64,000 nt of DNA, taken from NCBI GenBank assembly GCA_964526295.1, contig CAZGKW010000007.1, positions 62,001-126,000 of the forward strand, in the 5' to 3' direction. This DNA comes from CAZGKW01 sp964526295. GTDB taxonomy: Bacteria > Planctomycetota > Phycisphaerae > FEN-1346. The notes under the pieces are model-generated. The model made no database searches. It was not told the origin of the DNA and worked only from the letters and a program-made list of their open reading frames with translations. Each line of letters opens with the position of its first letter. The first letter of the stretch is position 1. Below are positions 16,968-25,201 of this stretch, piece after piece. A program made the translations under genes and the position numbers.

Positions 16968-16995
16968 GCGCGGCGGGTCTCCATGCCCGCCGCGC
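16968..16995. terminator. Hairpin between convergent genes (loop TCTCCATG)
   Basis: GCGCGGCGGG and CCCGCCGCGC form a perfect 10-bp stem around the 8-nt loop TCTCCATG. It sits between the ends of the ROK-fusion gene and ppk1, which converge, so it may serve as a two-way terminator. It shares its loop with the hairpins near 26450 and 26500. Confidence 0.6.
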
Positions 16996-17013
16996 TCGCC
17001 TCCGCCGAGGGGC

Positions 17014-19173
17014 TTACGCCTCCGGCGCCATCAGGGGCCGGAACCGGGCCCCTGCCTGCTGACGCGCCAGGGCCGCCTCCATCGCCTCCCGGTAGAACCG
17101 TTCCTGGGCCCGGACGGGCTCGCCCTCGGTGGGCATCCGCTCCCACGTCCCGTCCGCCAGCAGACGCCGGGCCTTCACGTTGTCGGCGAAGTACGTTTCC
17201 AGGAAGCCGATCAGGCGGCGGACCAGGTCCGGATCGACCACCTGGAACAGGATTTCCAGCCGCTTGTCCAGGTTGCGGGTCATCCAGTCGGCGCTCGACA
17301 GGTACACTTCCTCGTGGCCGCCGTTGCGGAAATAGAAGATGCGGGCGTGCTCCAGGAACCGGTCGACGATGGACCGGACCACGACGGTCTCGGAGATGCC
17401 CTCCAGGCCGGGCCGGACGCAGCAGATGCCCCGGACGTTCAGTCGGACCTCGACGCCTGCCCGGCTCGCCCGATAGAGGGCCTTGGCGATGCCCTTGTCG
17501 TGGAGGGAGTTGACCTTGACCACGATCAGGCCGGGCCGGTCGGGCGTGGAGGCCCGGACCTCCCGCTCGATCAGCTCCGTGAACCGCCGCCTCAGGCCCG
17601 TCGGGGCGATCGCCAGACGCGAGAAGCCCACCGCCTCGGAGTAGCCCGTCAGCAGGTTGAAGTACGCCGCCACGTCGGTCGCATAATCGTTGTTGCACGT
17701 CAGCATGCCGATATCTGAGTACAGCTTGGCCGTCCGGTCGTTGTAGTTGCCGGTGGCCAGGTGGACGTAGCGGCGGATGCGGTTGGCCTCGCGGCGGACG
17801 ATCAGGAGGGCCTTCGAGTGGGTCTTGTAGCCGGCGATGCCGTAGATGACGAGGCACCCGGCGTCCTCGAGCTGGCGGGCCCATTCGACGTTGCGGGCCT
17901 CGTCGAACCGGGCCTTCAGCTCGACGAGCACCGTGACCTGCTTGCCGTTCTCGGCGGCCCGCTCCAGGGCCCGGATGACCGGCGAGTCGCTGCTCGTCCG
18001 ATAGAGCGTCTGCTTGATGGCCAGGACGCTGGAATCCTCGGCGGCTTGCTCCATGAGCTGGACGACCGGCTCGAAGCCCTCGTAAGGGTGGAACAGGAGG
18101 CAATCGTGGTCCTGGACGGCAAGCCAGAGATCGTCGGCCCCGACGAGGTCCCGCGGGGGCTCGGGGGGCCATTCCTGGAGCTTCAGGCTGTCGAACCCCG
18201 GGCGGGTGGCGATCTCCATCAGGTCCGTCGCGTCGAGCATGCCGTCGATCTCGTAGATCGCCTCCGGCTTGAGGTCGAGCCACTCGGCGAAGAACCGCCG
18301 GATCCGACGGTCGGCCCGGGCCGAGACCTCCAGGCGGACCGCCTGCCGCCGACGACGGGCCACGACCGCCTCCTCCATCGCCTGCAACAGGTCCGACACC
18401 TCGTCGTCGTGGACGGCGACGTCGGCGTCCCGCGTGACGCGGAACACGGCGGCGGCCTTGACCTGGCACCGGCGGAACCATCGGCCGGCCCCGGCGGCGA
18501 TCACGTCCTCCAGCCGCGCCAGGAACACACCCTCCGTCTCGGCCGGGATCGTGATGAATCGGGGGAACTGCCCCGGCACGGGCACCACGACGATCTGGTC
18601 GGCCTTGCCGCCCGTCTCGGCCTCGGCCTCGTCGGTCGGCGTGTCGCCGCTCATCACGAGGGCCAGGTTCAGCCCCAGGCCGGGCAGGACCGGGGGCGGC
18701 GAGAGCTCCTGGACGGCCAGCGGCGTCAGGACCGGCTCCACCTCGGTCTGGAAGTGCGTCAGGAGGAACCGACGTTGCTCGGGGTCCCATTCCCCCGGCT
18801 CCAGGACCGAGAGGCCGTGTTCCCGCAGGGCCGTCAGGGCCTCGCGGATGCCCTCGGCCTGCTCCTCGACCATGCGGTGGACCCGCAGGCTGATGCGGCG
18901 GAGCTGCTGAACGGGGGTCAGCCCGGCGATGTCGCGTGTCCGGAGCCCCGCCTGCCGCTGCTGCTCCAGGCCCGCCACCCGGATCATGAAGAACTCGTCC
19001 AGGTTCGAGCCGACGATCGAGAGGAACTTGAGCCGCTCCAGAAGCGGCAGGTCCTCCGACAGGCCCTCCTCCAGGACGCGTTGGTTGAACTCCAGCCAGC
19101 TCAGCTCCCGGTTGATGTAGAGCTCCGGGGCGTCCAGATCGACGGTCTCGTTCCTGGTCTTCTTCGTTGCCAT
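17014..19173 (-). CDS. ppk1: Polyphosphate kinase 1
   Basis: The protein has 719 residues, full length for Ppk1. The N-terminal domain opens with YINRELSWLEFNQRVLEE and SNLDEFFMIRVAGL. The catalytic half shows QTLYRTSSDSPVIRAL, LVELKARFDEARNV, the autophosphorylated-His region YKTHSKALLI, HLATGNYNDRTAKLYSD, and the second HxK-like motif DRFLEHARIFYF. It makes long-chain polyphosphate reversibly from ATP. It is the last gene of a minus-strand operon (CHAD, HD, Ppx, Ppk1), 23 nt after ppx. The ATG at 19173 follows a GAAAGAGG stretch. Confidence 0.95.
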   Translation of the reverse strand: MATKKTRNETVDLDAPELYINRELSWLEFNQRVLEEGLSEDLPLLERLKFLSIVGSNLDEFFMIRVAGLEQQRQAGLRTRDIAGLTPVQQLRRISLRVHRMVEEQAEGIREALTALREHGLSVLEPGEWDPEQRRFLLTHFQTEVEPVLTPLAVQELSPPPVLPGLGLNLALVMSGDTPTDEAEAETGGKADQIVVVPVPGQFPRFITIPAETEGVFLARLEDVIAAGAGRWFRRCQVKAAAVFRVTRDADVAVHDDEVSDLLQAMEEAVVARRRRQAVRLEVSARADRRIRRFFAEWLDLKPEAIYEIDGMLDATDLMEIATRPGFDSLKLQEWPPEPPRDLVGADDLWLAVQDHDCLLFHPYEGFEPVVQLMEQAAEDSSVLAIKQTLYRTSSDSPVIRALERAAENGKQVTVLVELKARFDEARNVEWARQLEDAGCLVIYGIAGYKTHSKALLIVRREANRIRRYVHLATGNYNDRTAKLYSDIGMLTCNNDYATDVAAYFNLLTGYSEAVGFSRLAIAPTGLRRRFTELIEREVRASTPDRPGLIVVKVNSLHDKGIAKALYRASRAGVEVRLNVRGICCVRPGLEGISETVVVRSIVDRFLEHARIFYFRNGGHEEVYLSSADWMTRNLDKRLEILFQVVDPDLVRRLIGFLETYFADNVKARRLLADGTWERMPTEGEPVRAQERFYREAMEAALARQQAGARFRPLMAPEA

Positions 19174-19196
19174 ACGCCTCTTTCGGGTGGCGGCCC

Positions 19197-20777
19197 TCAG
19201 GCCAGCGGCAGCTCGGCTTCCTCCAGGCGGACCCGCATGCCGTAGACGTCCTCGAACAGGTCGCCCTTGGTCTGGAGGGCCCGGCGCTCGAGGGTCAGGT
19301 CGGAGACGCCCGGCACGTAGATGACGAACTCCTCGTCGCGGCGGGCGCAGCGGACCTCCCGGACCTGCTGGGCGTGGCCCGCCTCCAGGGCGTCCGCCAC
19401 GCGCAACAGCGCCGCCAGCTTGCTGACGATCAGCCGCCGCTCGCGGGGCAGCGACATGTACTCGGCGTGCGACGGCTTGGGGCAGCTCCGCCGGTGGTAC
19501 CGGGCCACCAGGGCCACCAGGTTCAACTCGTTCCGGGTCAGGCCGAAGATCTCGCTGTTCGCCAGGAGGTAGTGGCTGTGCTTGTGGTGGGCCCGGCTGC
19601 TGACGAACCCGCCCACCTCGTGCACCAGGCCCGCCACCCTCAGGAGCAGCCCGTGCCGCGGGCCCAAGCCGTGCTCCGCCCGGAGCTCGTCGAACAGCCG
19701 GTCCGCCAGGTCCGAAACCTGCCGGGCGTGGTCCAGGTCGACGCGGTACTTCTCGGCCACCGCCAGGGCCGACTGGACCACCGCGTCGGAGAGGGTCTCG
19801 TCCTCCTGCCCCGTGACCTGGCGGGCCAGGTCCAGCAGCAGCCCGTCGCGCATCGAGACCGAGGCGACGACCATCTCGCGGGCCCGTGTGGCGTGGAGCA
19901 GGGCCTGGTAGACCAGCAGGGCCGGCCCCAGGGTCTCGGCCGCCGCGAACCCCAGGCCGTACGACCGGGCCAGCTCCTCGGAGGTCCGCCGCTCGATCCG
20001 CTCGACCAGCCGGTCGAGGTCGGCCCGCGAGACGGCCGACAGGCCCGCCGTCGGCATGGGTCTTCCGACCTGGGCGGCGGCGAAACGGGCGTCGCCCCCC
20101 ACGGCCACGAACTGCCGCACCTTCTTCAGCGGCAGCGACGCTTCGAGGACCGAGAGGGTGTTGGTGATGCGGCGGCGGAGCATCCGGGCCAGCCGGTCGG
20201 GCGGCTCGTAGGTCGTCGACAGGGCCTCCTGCATCCGGATCGACCCGAGCCGCAGGCTCTGGGCCGCGGCGACCTCCCCCTCGTGCAGGATCGTCAGCAG
20301 CGTGCTGCCCCCGCCGACCTCCGCAATCAGGGCGTGCCCGGAGGCGACGTCGACGCCGTCCCCGATCGACTGGCGGACCGCCGAGACGGTCAGGCGGCCC
20401 TCCTCGCTGGTGGCGATGACCTCGACGTCCAGCCCCGTGGCCATGAACACGCGGTCGAGGAACGTGTCGCTGTTGGCCGCCTCGCGGACCGCGCTGGTGG
20501 CGACGGTGCGGATGTGCTTGACGTGGTAGAGGTCCAGGACGCGGCGATAGTCCCGGAGGATGCCGGTGGCGGCCCGGAGGGCCTGGGCGCCGATGCGGCC
20601 GTCGCGGAAGCTGTCCTGGCCCAGGCGGACGGCCCGCTGGAGCTGCTCCAGGACCTCGAAGTTCCCGTCGGGCGTCACGTTGGCCACGACCATCCGGACG
20701 GAGTTCGAGCCGATGTCGATGGCCGCGACCGTGTCGCCGGTCGCGGTGGTGCCGTCGGTTTGGGTGGCAGTGCTCAT
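19197..20777 (-). CDS. ppx: Exopolyphosphatase (Ppx/GppA family)
   Basis: The protein has 526 residues. The actin-like ASKHA half shows AAIDIGSNSVRMVVA, TSAVREAANS, ISEEGRLTV-type spacing (TSEEGRL), EVGGGSTLL and SLRLGSIRM, the classic Ppx phosphate loops. The C-terminal half (about residues 320-526) is the HD-related domain found in long Ppx proteins; it has HE (LVHEVGG) where true HD enzymes have HD. It removes terminal phosphate from polyphosphate, or from pppGpp in GppA-type members, which cannot be separated by sequence alone. Pairing with ppk1 favours polyphosphate. The ATG at 20777 begins the conserved region directly; the longer upstream frame is not coding. Confidence 0.9.
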   Translation of the reverse strand: MSTATQTDGTTATGDTVAAIDIGSNSVRMVVANVTPDGNFEVLEQLQRAVRLGQDSFRDGRIGAQALRAATGILRDYRRVLDLYHVKHIRTVATSAVREAANSDTFLDRVFMATGLDVEVIATSEEGRLTVSAVRQSIGDGVDVASGHALIAEVGGGSTLLTILHEGEVAAAQSLRLGSIRMQEALSTTYEPPDRLARMLRRRITNTLSVLEASLPLKKVRQFVAVGGDARFAAAQVGRPMPTAGLSAVSRADLDRLVERIERRTSEELARSYGLGFAAAETLGPALLVYQALLHATRAREMVVASVSMRDGLLLDLARQVTGQEDETLSDAVVQSALAVAEKYRVDLDHARQVSDLADRLFDELRAEHGLGPRHGLLLRVAGLVHEVGGFVSSRAHHKHSHYLLANSEIFGLTRNELNLVALVARYHRRSCPKPSHAEYMSLPRERRLIVSKLAALLRVADALEAGHAQQVREVRCARRDEEFVIYVPGVSDLTLERRALQTKGDLFEDVYGMRVRLEEAELPLA

Positions 20778-20838
20778 GGGTTCGGCGCCTCGCGCGGAAC
20801 GTCGTCGATGGCCGAGAGACCGGGCGTCGCTTTCCCCA

Positions 20839-21477
20839 TTATGGCCCGCCGGGGGCCGCCCGTCCAATAGTAACCGTCCGGCCGAGGGCGTCCCGCAGGA
20901 GCTCGGCCTTCTTCTCGGCGGCCGCCAGCTCGGCCGCCATCGGGCCGGCCGACTCGCACCAGACCGCCACGGCGCCGTCGTCGGCGACGTCGCACCGCAC
21001 GCGCCGGACGCGGTCCAGGTGGCTCCGGTCCAGGCCGTCGGCCACGCGGAGGAGGCCCGCCAGGACTCGGACGCGGCGGCGGTCTTCGGCCCCCAGGGCG
21101 GCGAAGTCGGCGTGCTTCGGCTTCGGCAGGCCCTTGCGATGGTACCGGGCGACCAGCGCAACGATCCGCCTCTCGCGGTCCGAGAAGGGCAGGTCGTCGG
21201 CCTCCAGGACGAGCCGCCGGGCCGTTTTGTGGTGCCCTTGGCGGCCCTCGATCCAGCCGATGTCGTGCAGGAGCGCTCCGCACCTCAGGAGGAACCGCTC
21301 CGGCGGGCCGTAGCCGTGCAGGTCGGCCAGCTCGTCGAACAGCTCCAGCGCCAGGCGCGTCACCTGGTGGGTGTGCTCCCGCTCATAGTCGCACCGCCGG
21401 GCCAGCGCCAGGACGGCCTCCAGACGGGGGCCGTCCTCGGAGGGGCCGGGCGGGGCAGGGCCGTCGTTGCGCGTCAT
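20839..21477 (-). CDS. Stand-alone HD-domain protein related to the Ppx C-terminal domain
   Basis: The 212-residue protein starts at an ATGA overlap with the CHAD gene. It aligns well with the C-terminal half of the adjacent Ppx: LLRCGALLHDIGW against LLRVAGLVHEVGG, VALVARYHRKGLPKPKHAD against VALVARYHRRSCPKPSHAE, and GLLRVADGLDRSH against LLRVADALEAGH. It keeps a true HD pair, while Ppx has HE, so it may be an active metal-dependent phosphohydrolase. The C-terminus is predicted to be a small alpha/beta tail. Its place between CHAD and ppx suggests a role in polyphosphate or nucleotide signalling (inference). Confidence 0.8.
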   Translation of the reverse strand: MTRNDGPAPPGPSEDGPRLEAVLALARRCDYEREHTHQVTRLALELFDELADLHGYGPPERFLLRCGALLHDIGWIEGRQGHHKTARRLVLEADDLPFSDRERRIVALVARYHRKGLPKPKHADFAALGAEDRRRVRVLAGLLRVADGLDRSHLDRVRRVRCDVADDGAVAVWCESAGPMAAELAAAEKKAELLRDALGRTVTIGRAAPGGP

Positions 21478-22541
21478 GGGGCGACGGCCTCGCCCGGGTC
21501 GCTCGCGGCCGGTCCGGAGGCGAGGGCGGCATCCGACGCGGCCGCAGGGCGGGCCGGGTCCGGAGCCGGGTCGCTCGCGGCCGGCCGGTCGAACTCCAGG
21601 AGCGTCCGGATCAGCTTCTCCCACAGGCCGTCCCGGTTCAGCCGGGCCCACTCGTCGCACAGCTCGCGGAAGAGGAGCTCGCGGCCCATCTCGCGCTCCT
21701 GGAGGAGGTACTCCAGGCCCGGCCGCAGCCGGTTGAACGGACGGGCGTGACCGTAGTAGACCGCCGTCCGCTCCCGCTCCTGCTCCAGGAAGACCGTCAG
21801 GTCCTCCCGCCACACGTCGCAGTCATGGACGTTGCCCAGGACCTCCTGGAGTTCCTTGATGGCCGCGATGAACGGGTCGAGCCGCTCGCCGTAGGCCCGG
21901 CGGCAGATCTCGGTGCCGTAGCGGAGCCGCTTGGTGGCGATCCGCATCTCGTGGTGCCGGTGCCGGTCGCGGGGGTCCTTCAAGCAGCCCTGGAGCTCGA
22001 GGAGCTTGCTGAGGCGGTCCATAAGGATGGTCCGGGCCCGGTGGAAGACCGCCGCGCTCTGGTACTCGTGGATGGACGAGCCGGGGCGGGGGGCGATGGC
22101 GTCGACGGCGGCGGCGATCTCGTCCAGGGCGCCGTCCTTCTCGATCCGGTCGGCGGCCTTGACGACCCTGAGCTGGGCGGCCTCGCGCCCCTGGCGGAGC
22201 CTCAGCAGCAGCCGCGCGATGCCCGGCCGGTAGGCTTTGTCCTCCAGGCCCGCCAGGACGCGACGGACGAAGGCGATATGGACGTCCTGGTCGCGGGCCG
22301 GACCGAGGGCCTTCAGGAGCCGCCGGATACGCTTCCGCCACTTCCTGGCCCGCTTCGCCGGGAAGCAGTCGTCGAACATCCCGAGGGCGACCCGGAGCCG
22401 CCTCGACCCCACGCGGGCCTGGTGGACCGGCTCGGCGGTCTCCGGCTCGCGGACGCCGGCCAGCTCCTTGCGGAGCTTGTGGACCTGCTTGCGAACGGTG
22501 TCGGCGGCGAGGAGGTGCAGACTTCCGTCGACGGCGGACAT
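21474..22541 (-). CDS. CHAD-domain protein (polyphosphate-associated)
   Basis: The protein has 355 residues. The conserved histidine alpha-helical domain has the expected alternation of basic helices with His and Arg: VHQARVGSRRLRVALGMF in the first repeat and HHEMRIATKRLRYGTEI in the second, each followed by ALGPARDQDVH or VLGNVHDCDVW. CHAD domains bind polyphosphate and cluster with ppk and ppx genes. The last ~40 residues are a low-complexity Ala/Pro/Asp tail. It is the first gene of the minus-strand operon, and an 11-bp Pho-like array lies about 55-95 nt upstream of its ATG. No CYTH domain is attached. Confidence 0.9.
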   Translation of the reverse strand: MSAVDGSLHLLAADTVRKQVHKLRKELAGVREPETAEPVHQARVGSRRLRVALGMFDDCFPAKRARKWRKRIRRLLKALGPARDQDVHIAFVRRVLAGLEDKAYRPGIARLLLRLRQGREAAQLRVVKAADRIEKDGALDEIAAAVDAIAPRPGSSIHEYQSAAVFHRARTILMDRLSKLLELQGCLKDPRDRHRHHEMRIATKRLRYGTEICRRAYGERLDPFIAAIKELQEVLGNVHDCDVWREDLTVFLEQERERTAVYYGHARPFNRLRPGLEYLLQEREMGRELLFRELCDEWARLNRDGLWEKLIRTLLEFDRPAASDPAPDPARPAAASDAALASGPAASDPGEAVAP

Positions 22542-22597
22542 GGCTGTGCGGCGCCCCCCGTGTTGACCCCGGATCGGTCACTGTAGGGCGAGTGATT

Positions 22598-22636
22598 GTG
22601 TTCGTAAAGTGAGGATTATGTTAGCGAAAGGTTAAG
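22598..22636 (-). promoter_or_regulatory. Pho-box-like array before the CHAD-HD-ppx-ppk1 operon
   Basis: Read on the minus strand, TTAAC, CTAAC, CTCAC and AACAC motifs start every 11 bp (right edges 22635, 22624, 22613 and 22602). The orientation and position fit control of the polyphosphate operon; ppk2 on the other strand could share it. The spacing matches the arrays before the porin and pstS. Confidence 0.65.
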
Positions 22637-22660
22637 GCCCCGGGCCCGGACAGGAATCCG

Positions 22661-22715
22661 CCCCTGGCGTCCTTGGCAGGCGCCAGGGGGTCGGCGGCCC
22701 TCCGCCGGAGGGGCC
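22661..22715. other. Two adjacent GC-rich hairpins in the ppk2 leader
   Basis: CCCCTGGCG at 22661 pairs perfectly with CGCCAGGGG at 22681 across an 11-nt loop, and a second imperfect stem (GGCCCTCC with GGAGGGGCC) follows at about 22697-22715. They lie between the Pho-like array and the ppk2 start. They could be a terminator, an attenuator or a repeat; the sequence does not decide. Confidence 0.4.
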
Positions 22716-22845
22716 ATCGAGGGGGGTTCGCAGTCGCGCTTGTGATTCCGCCGCCGGGAGGCTACGATGCGGTTTCGCCCCGTCGGTGCCTCCGCGCCGG
22801 CGACCCGGCAGGGACCGGGGCCGGACCGACGGGAAGGAGCCGCCC

Positions 22846-23655
22846 ATGCGAATGACCGACCGATTCATCGTCGAGCCGGGCACGCGGGTGGACCTCGCCC
22901 GGCACGACCCGGCCGACACCGCCGGCATCCGCACCAAGAGGGACGCCCGCAAACGCCTCAAGGACAACCTCGACCGCCTCTCGGAGCTCCAGTACCTCCT
23001 CTACGCCGAGGGCCGGAGGGCCCTGCTCGTCGTCTTCCAGGCCATGGACGCCGGCGGCAAGGACGGGGCCATCCGCCACGTCCTCGGACCGATCAACCCC
23101 CAGGGGTGCCGCGTCACCAGCTTCAAGGTCCCCACCGAGGAGGAGTTGGCCCACGACTTCCTCTGGCGGGTCCACAAGGCCGTCCCCCGCAAAAGCATGA
23201 TCGGCGTCTTCAACCGGTCGCACTACGAGGACGTCCTGGTCGTCCGGGTCCACAACCTCGTGCCGCGGGGGGTCTGGTCGCGGCGGTACGCCATGATCAA
23301 CGCCTTCGAGAAGCTGCTGGCCGCCGAGGGCTGCCACATCCTCAAGTTCTTCCTCCATATCAGTAAGCGCGAGCAGCTCGACCGCTTCCGCGACCGCCTG
23401 GAGGAGCCCGACCGCCACTGGAAGGTCAACCCGAAGGACTTCGAGGAACGCAAGCTCTGGCCCGATTACATGGCGGCCTACGAGGATGCCCTGTCGAAGT
23501 GCAGCACGCGGCACGCCCCGTGGTTCGTCATCCCGTCCGACAGGAAGTGGTTCCGCAACCTGGCGGTTTCGGAGGTCCTGGTGGAGGCGATGGAGGGTTT
23601 CAGCATGGCGTACCCCGAGCCGGAATTCGACCTGTCGAAGCTCAAGGTCGAGTAG
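22846..23655 (+). CDS. ppk2: Polyphosphate kinase 2 family protein
   Basis: The protein has 269 residues, one PPK2 domain. The Walker A-like loop FQAMDAGGKDGAIRHV, the PTEEELAHDFLWRVHKAVP segment, the Walker B/lid region FNRSHYEDVLVVRVHNLVP and the ISKREQLDRFRDRLEEPDRHWK block are all characteristic. PPK2 enzymes transfer phosphate between polyphosphate and nucleotides; a single-domain member may phosphorylate ADP/GDP or AMP, which cannot be told here. GGAAGGAG lies 6 nt before the ATG. It is divergent from the CHAD operon and ends 13 nt before a palindromic repeat that could act as its terminator. Confidence 0.92.
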   Translation: MRMTDRFIVEPGTRVDLARHDPADTAGIRTKRDARKRLKDNLDRLSELQYLLYAEGRRALLVVFQAMDAGGKDGAIRHVLGPINPQGCRVTSFKVPTEEELAHDFLWRVHKAVPRKSMIGVFNRSHYEDVLVVRVHNLVPRGVWSRRYAMINAFEKLLAAEGCHILKFFLHISKREQLDRFRDRLEEPDRHWKVNPKDFEERKLWPDYMAAYEDALSKCSTRHAPWFVIPSDRKWFRNLAVSEVLVEAMEGFSMAYPEPEFDLSKLKVE

Positions 23656-23667
23656 CCCGAAAAAGGG

Positions 23668-23762
23668 CAAAAAAAAGACACTAAGTGTCTTTTTTTTGCT
23701 CGTAAGTGGTTGCACGGTAAGGGCTTAGGCATCACAGAAAAGACACTTAGTGTCTTTTTTCC
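23668..23762 (+). repeat. Compound palindromic repeat, copy 2 (complete)
   Basis: Palindrome core GACACTAAGTGTC (23677-23689) in A and T runs, 31 nt, GGGCTTAG (23721-23728), 13 nt, then the inverted core GACACTTAGTGTC (23742-23754) with its own A and T runs. This is the only complete copy in the window. It lies between ppk2 and the ceramidase-like gene and may terminate ppk2 transcription. Confidence 0.85.
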
Positions 23763-23823
23763 CGCCGCTGCAAGCCCGGGAGCGGGGCCCCGTGGGCTGT
23801 GAACGAAGGGCTGGGAGGTGAAG

Positions 23824-25158
23824 ATGGCCGATCGCGAAAGGAACCGGTTGAACGCGGGCGTTGCCGAGGTCGACATCACGCCGCCTGTGGGCGTCGAGCT
23901 GGCCGGCGGGGCGTTCGGTCCGGCCAGGGGCGTCCTGCATCCGCTGAAAGCCCGGGCCCTCGTCCTGGAGAGCGGTCCCGCGCGGCTCGTCCTTATCTCG
24001 TGCGACCTCCTCGGCTTCGACGCCGACTACGCGACGGCCGTCCGCCGCGACGTCGCCGCGGCCTGCGAGACGCCCCCCGAAGCGGTCATGCTGGCCGCGA
24101 CGCACACCCACGGGGGGCCGGCGACCATGACGCTCCGCAACTGGGGCCGCCCGGACGAGGCGTATCGGACGGAGCTGGCCGAGAAGCTCGTGGCGGCAGC
24201 CTCCCGTGCTTGGGCCGACGCCGAGCGTGCCCGGGCGGGAGCGGCGTCGATCGCCTGCCCCGGCGTGACGGTCAACCGCGTCCTGGGCGAGGTCGGCCCG
24301 ACCGACGACCGCCTCGGCCTGGTGCGGATCGACCGCGAGGGCGGCGGCCCCCTGGCCGTCCTCGTCGACTTCGCCTGCCACCCCGTCAACCTCCACTCGA
24401 CCGGCCTGATCACGCCGGACTTTCCGCACTTCGTGGAGGCCGAGCTGCGGCGCGGCCTGGGGCCGGACGTCGCCGTCCTCTACCTGACGGGGGCGGCGGG
24501 CGACCTGAATCCGGCCAACTTCGGCCCCGACCGGACCGAGGCCCGGGCCTGCGAGACGGCCGGCCGCATCGCCGCCGCGGCCCTCGATGTGTTCCCGGCG
24601 ATCCGGCCCGACGCCTCGCCGCGGCTCGCGCACGCGACGGCCGAGGTCGAGGTGCCGCTCGCGCCGCTGCCGCCCGCCGAGGAGCTGGCGGCGATGGCCC
24701 TGGAGGCCCGCCGCCTGATGGACGAGATGCCGGAGAAGTCGGCGACGAACTGGGACTACGCCAAGTATAAGACGCGGGCCGAGTGGGCCGAGGAGGCCCG
24801 CCGGACCATCGAGTCGGGCCGGACCGAGACCGCCCGGCGCGTCCCGCTCCAAGCCTTCGCCATCGGAGACGCCGCCTTGGTCGGCCTTCCGGGCGAGCCG
24901 TTCGCCGAGCTGGGCCTGGAGGTGGCCCGGTCGCGGGCGTTCGCCGAGCCGATGGTCGTGGCCCTGGCGAACGGGGCGATGGGGTACTTCCCGACGCGGG
25001 CGGCCTACGAGCGGAGGTCGTACGAGGCGGTCCACTGTCCCCGGTACCTGGGGGTGTACGCCTTCGCTCCGGGCGTCTGCGAGCGGCTGGCCGAGGCGTG
25101 CCGGTCGCTGCTTTCGGACCTGGCGGCGTCGGCCGGGTCGGCCGCCGGCGGCGTTTAA
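23824..25158 (+). CDS. Neutral/alkaline ceramidase-like protein
   Basis: The protein has 444 residues. The N-terminus NAGVAEVDITPPVGVELAG, the metal-ligand region AATHTHGGP, DFACHPVNLHSTGLITPDFP, LTGAAGDLNP and the late LPGEPFAELGLEV and ANGAMGYFPT blocks match the bacterial neutral/alkaline ceramidase superfamily, which has a zinc-dependent amidase core. No signal peptide is visible, so it may be cytoplasmic, and the real substrate is unknown: many planctomycete members have this domain without known ceramide turnover. GGAGG lies 5 nt before the ATG at 23824. The aminotransferase gene follows by 43 nt, probably in one transcript. Confidence 0.82.
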   Translation: MADRERNRLNAGVAEVDITPPVGVELAGGAFGPARGVLHPLKARALVLESGPARLVLISCDLLGFDADYATAVRRDVAAACETPPEAVMLAATHTHGGPATMTLRNWGRPDEAYRTELAEKLVAAASRAWADAERARAGAASIACPGVTVNRVLGEVGPTDDRLGLVRIDREGGGPLAVLVDFACHPVNLHSTGLITPDFPHFVEAELRRGLGPDVAVLYLTGAAGDLNPANFGPDRTEARACETAGRIAAAALDVFPAIRPDASPRLAHATAEVEVPLAPLPPAEELAAMALEARRLMDEMPEKSATNWDYAKYKTRAEWAEEARRTIESGRTETARRVPLQAFAIGDAALVGLPGEPFAELGLEVARSRAFAEPMVVALANGAMGYFPTRAAYERRSYEAVHCPRYLGVYAFAPGVCERLAEACRSLLSDLAASAGSAAGGV

Positions 25159-25201
25159 CCCCCGAGCAGTTGGGTCCCTCACACGTGAGAAGGAGGACCG
25201 G

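Noticed and set aside
23656..23830. Small frames with KKTLSVFF-type translations near the palindromes
   Set aside because: They are readings of the A/T-flanked GACACT palindromes and lack ribosome sites.
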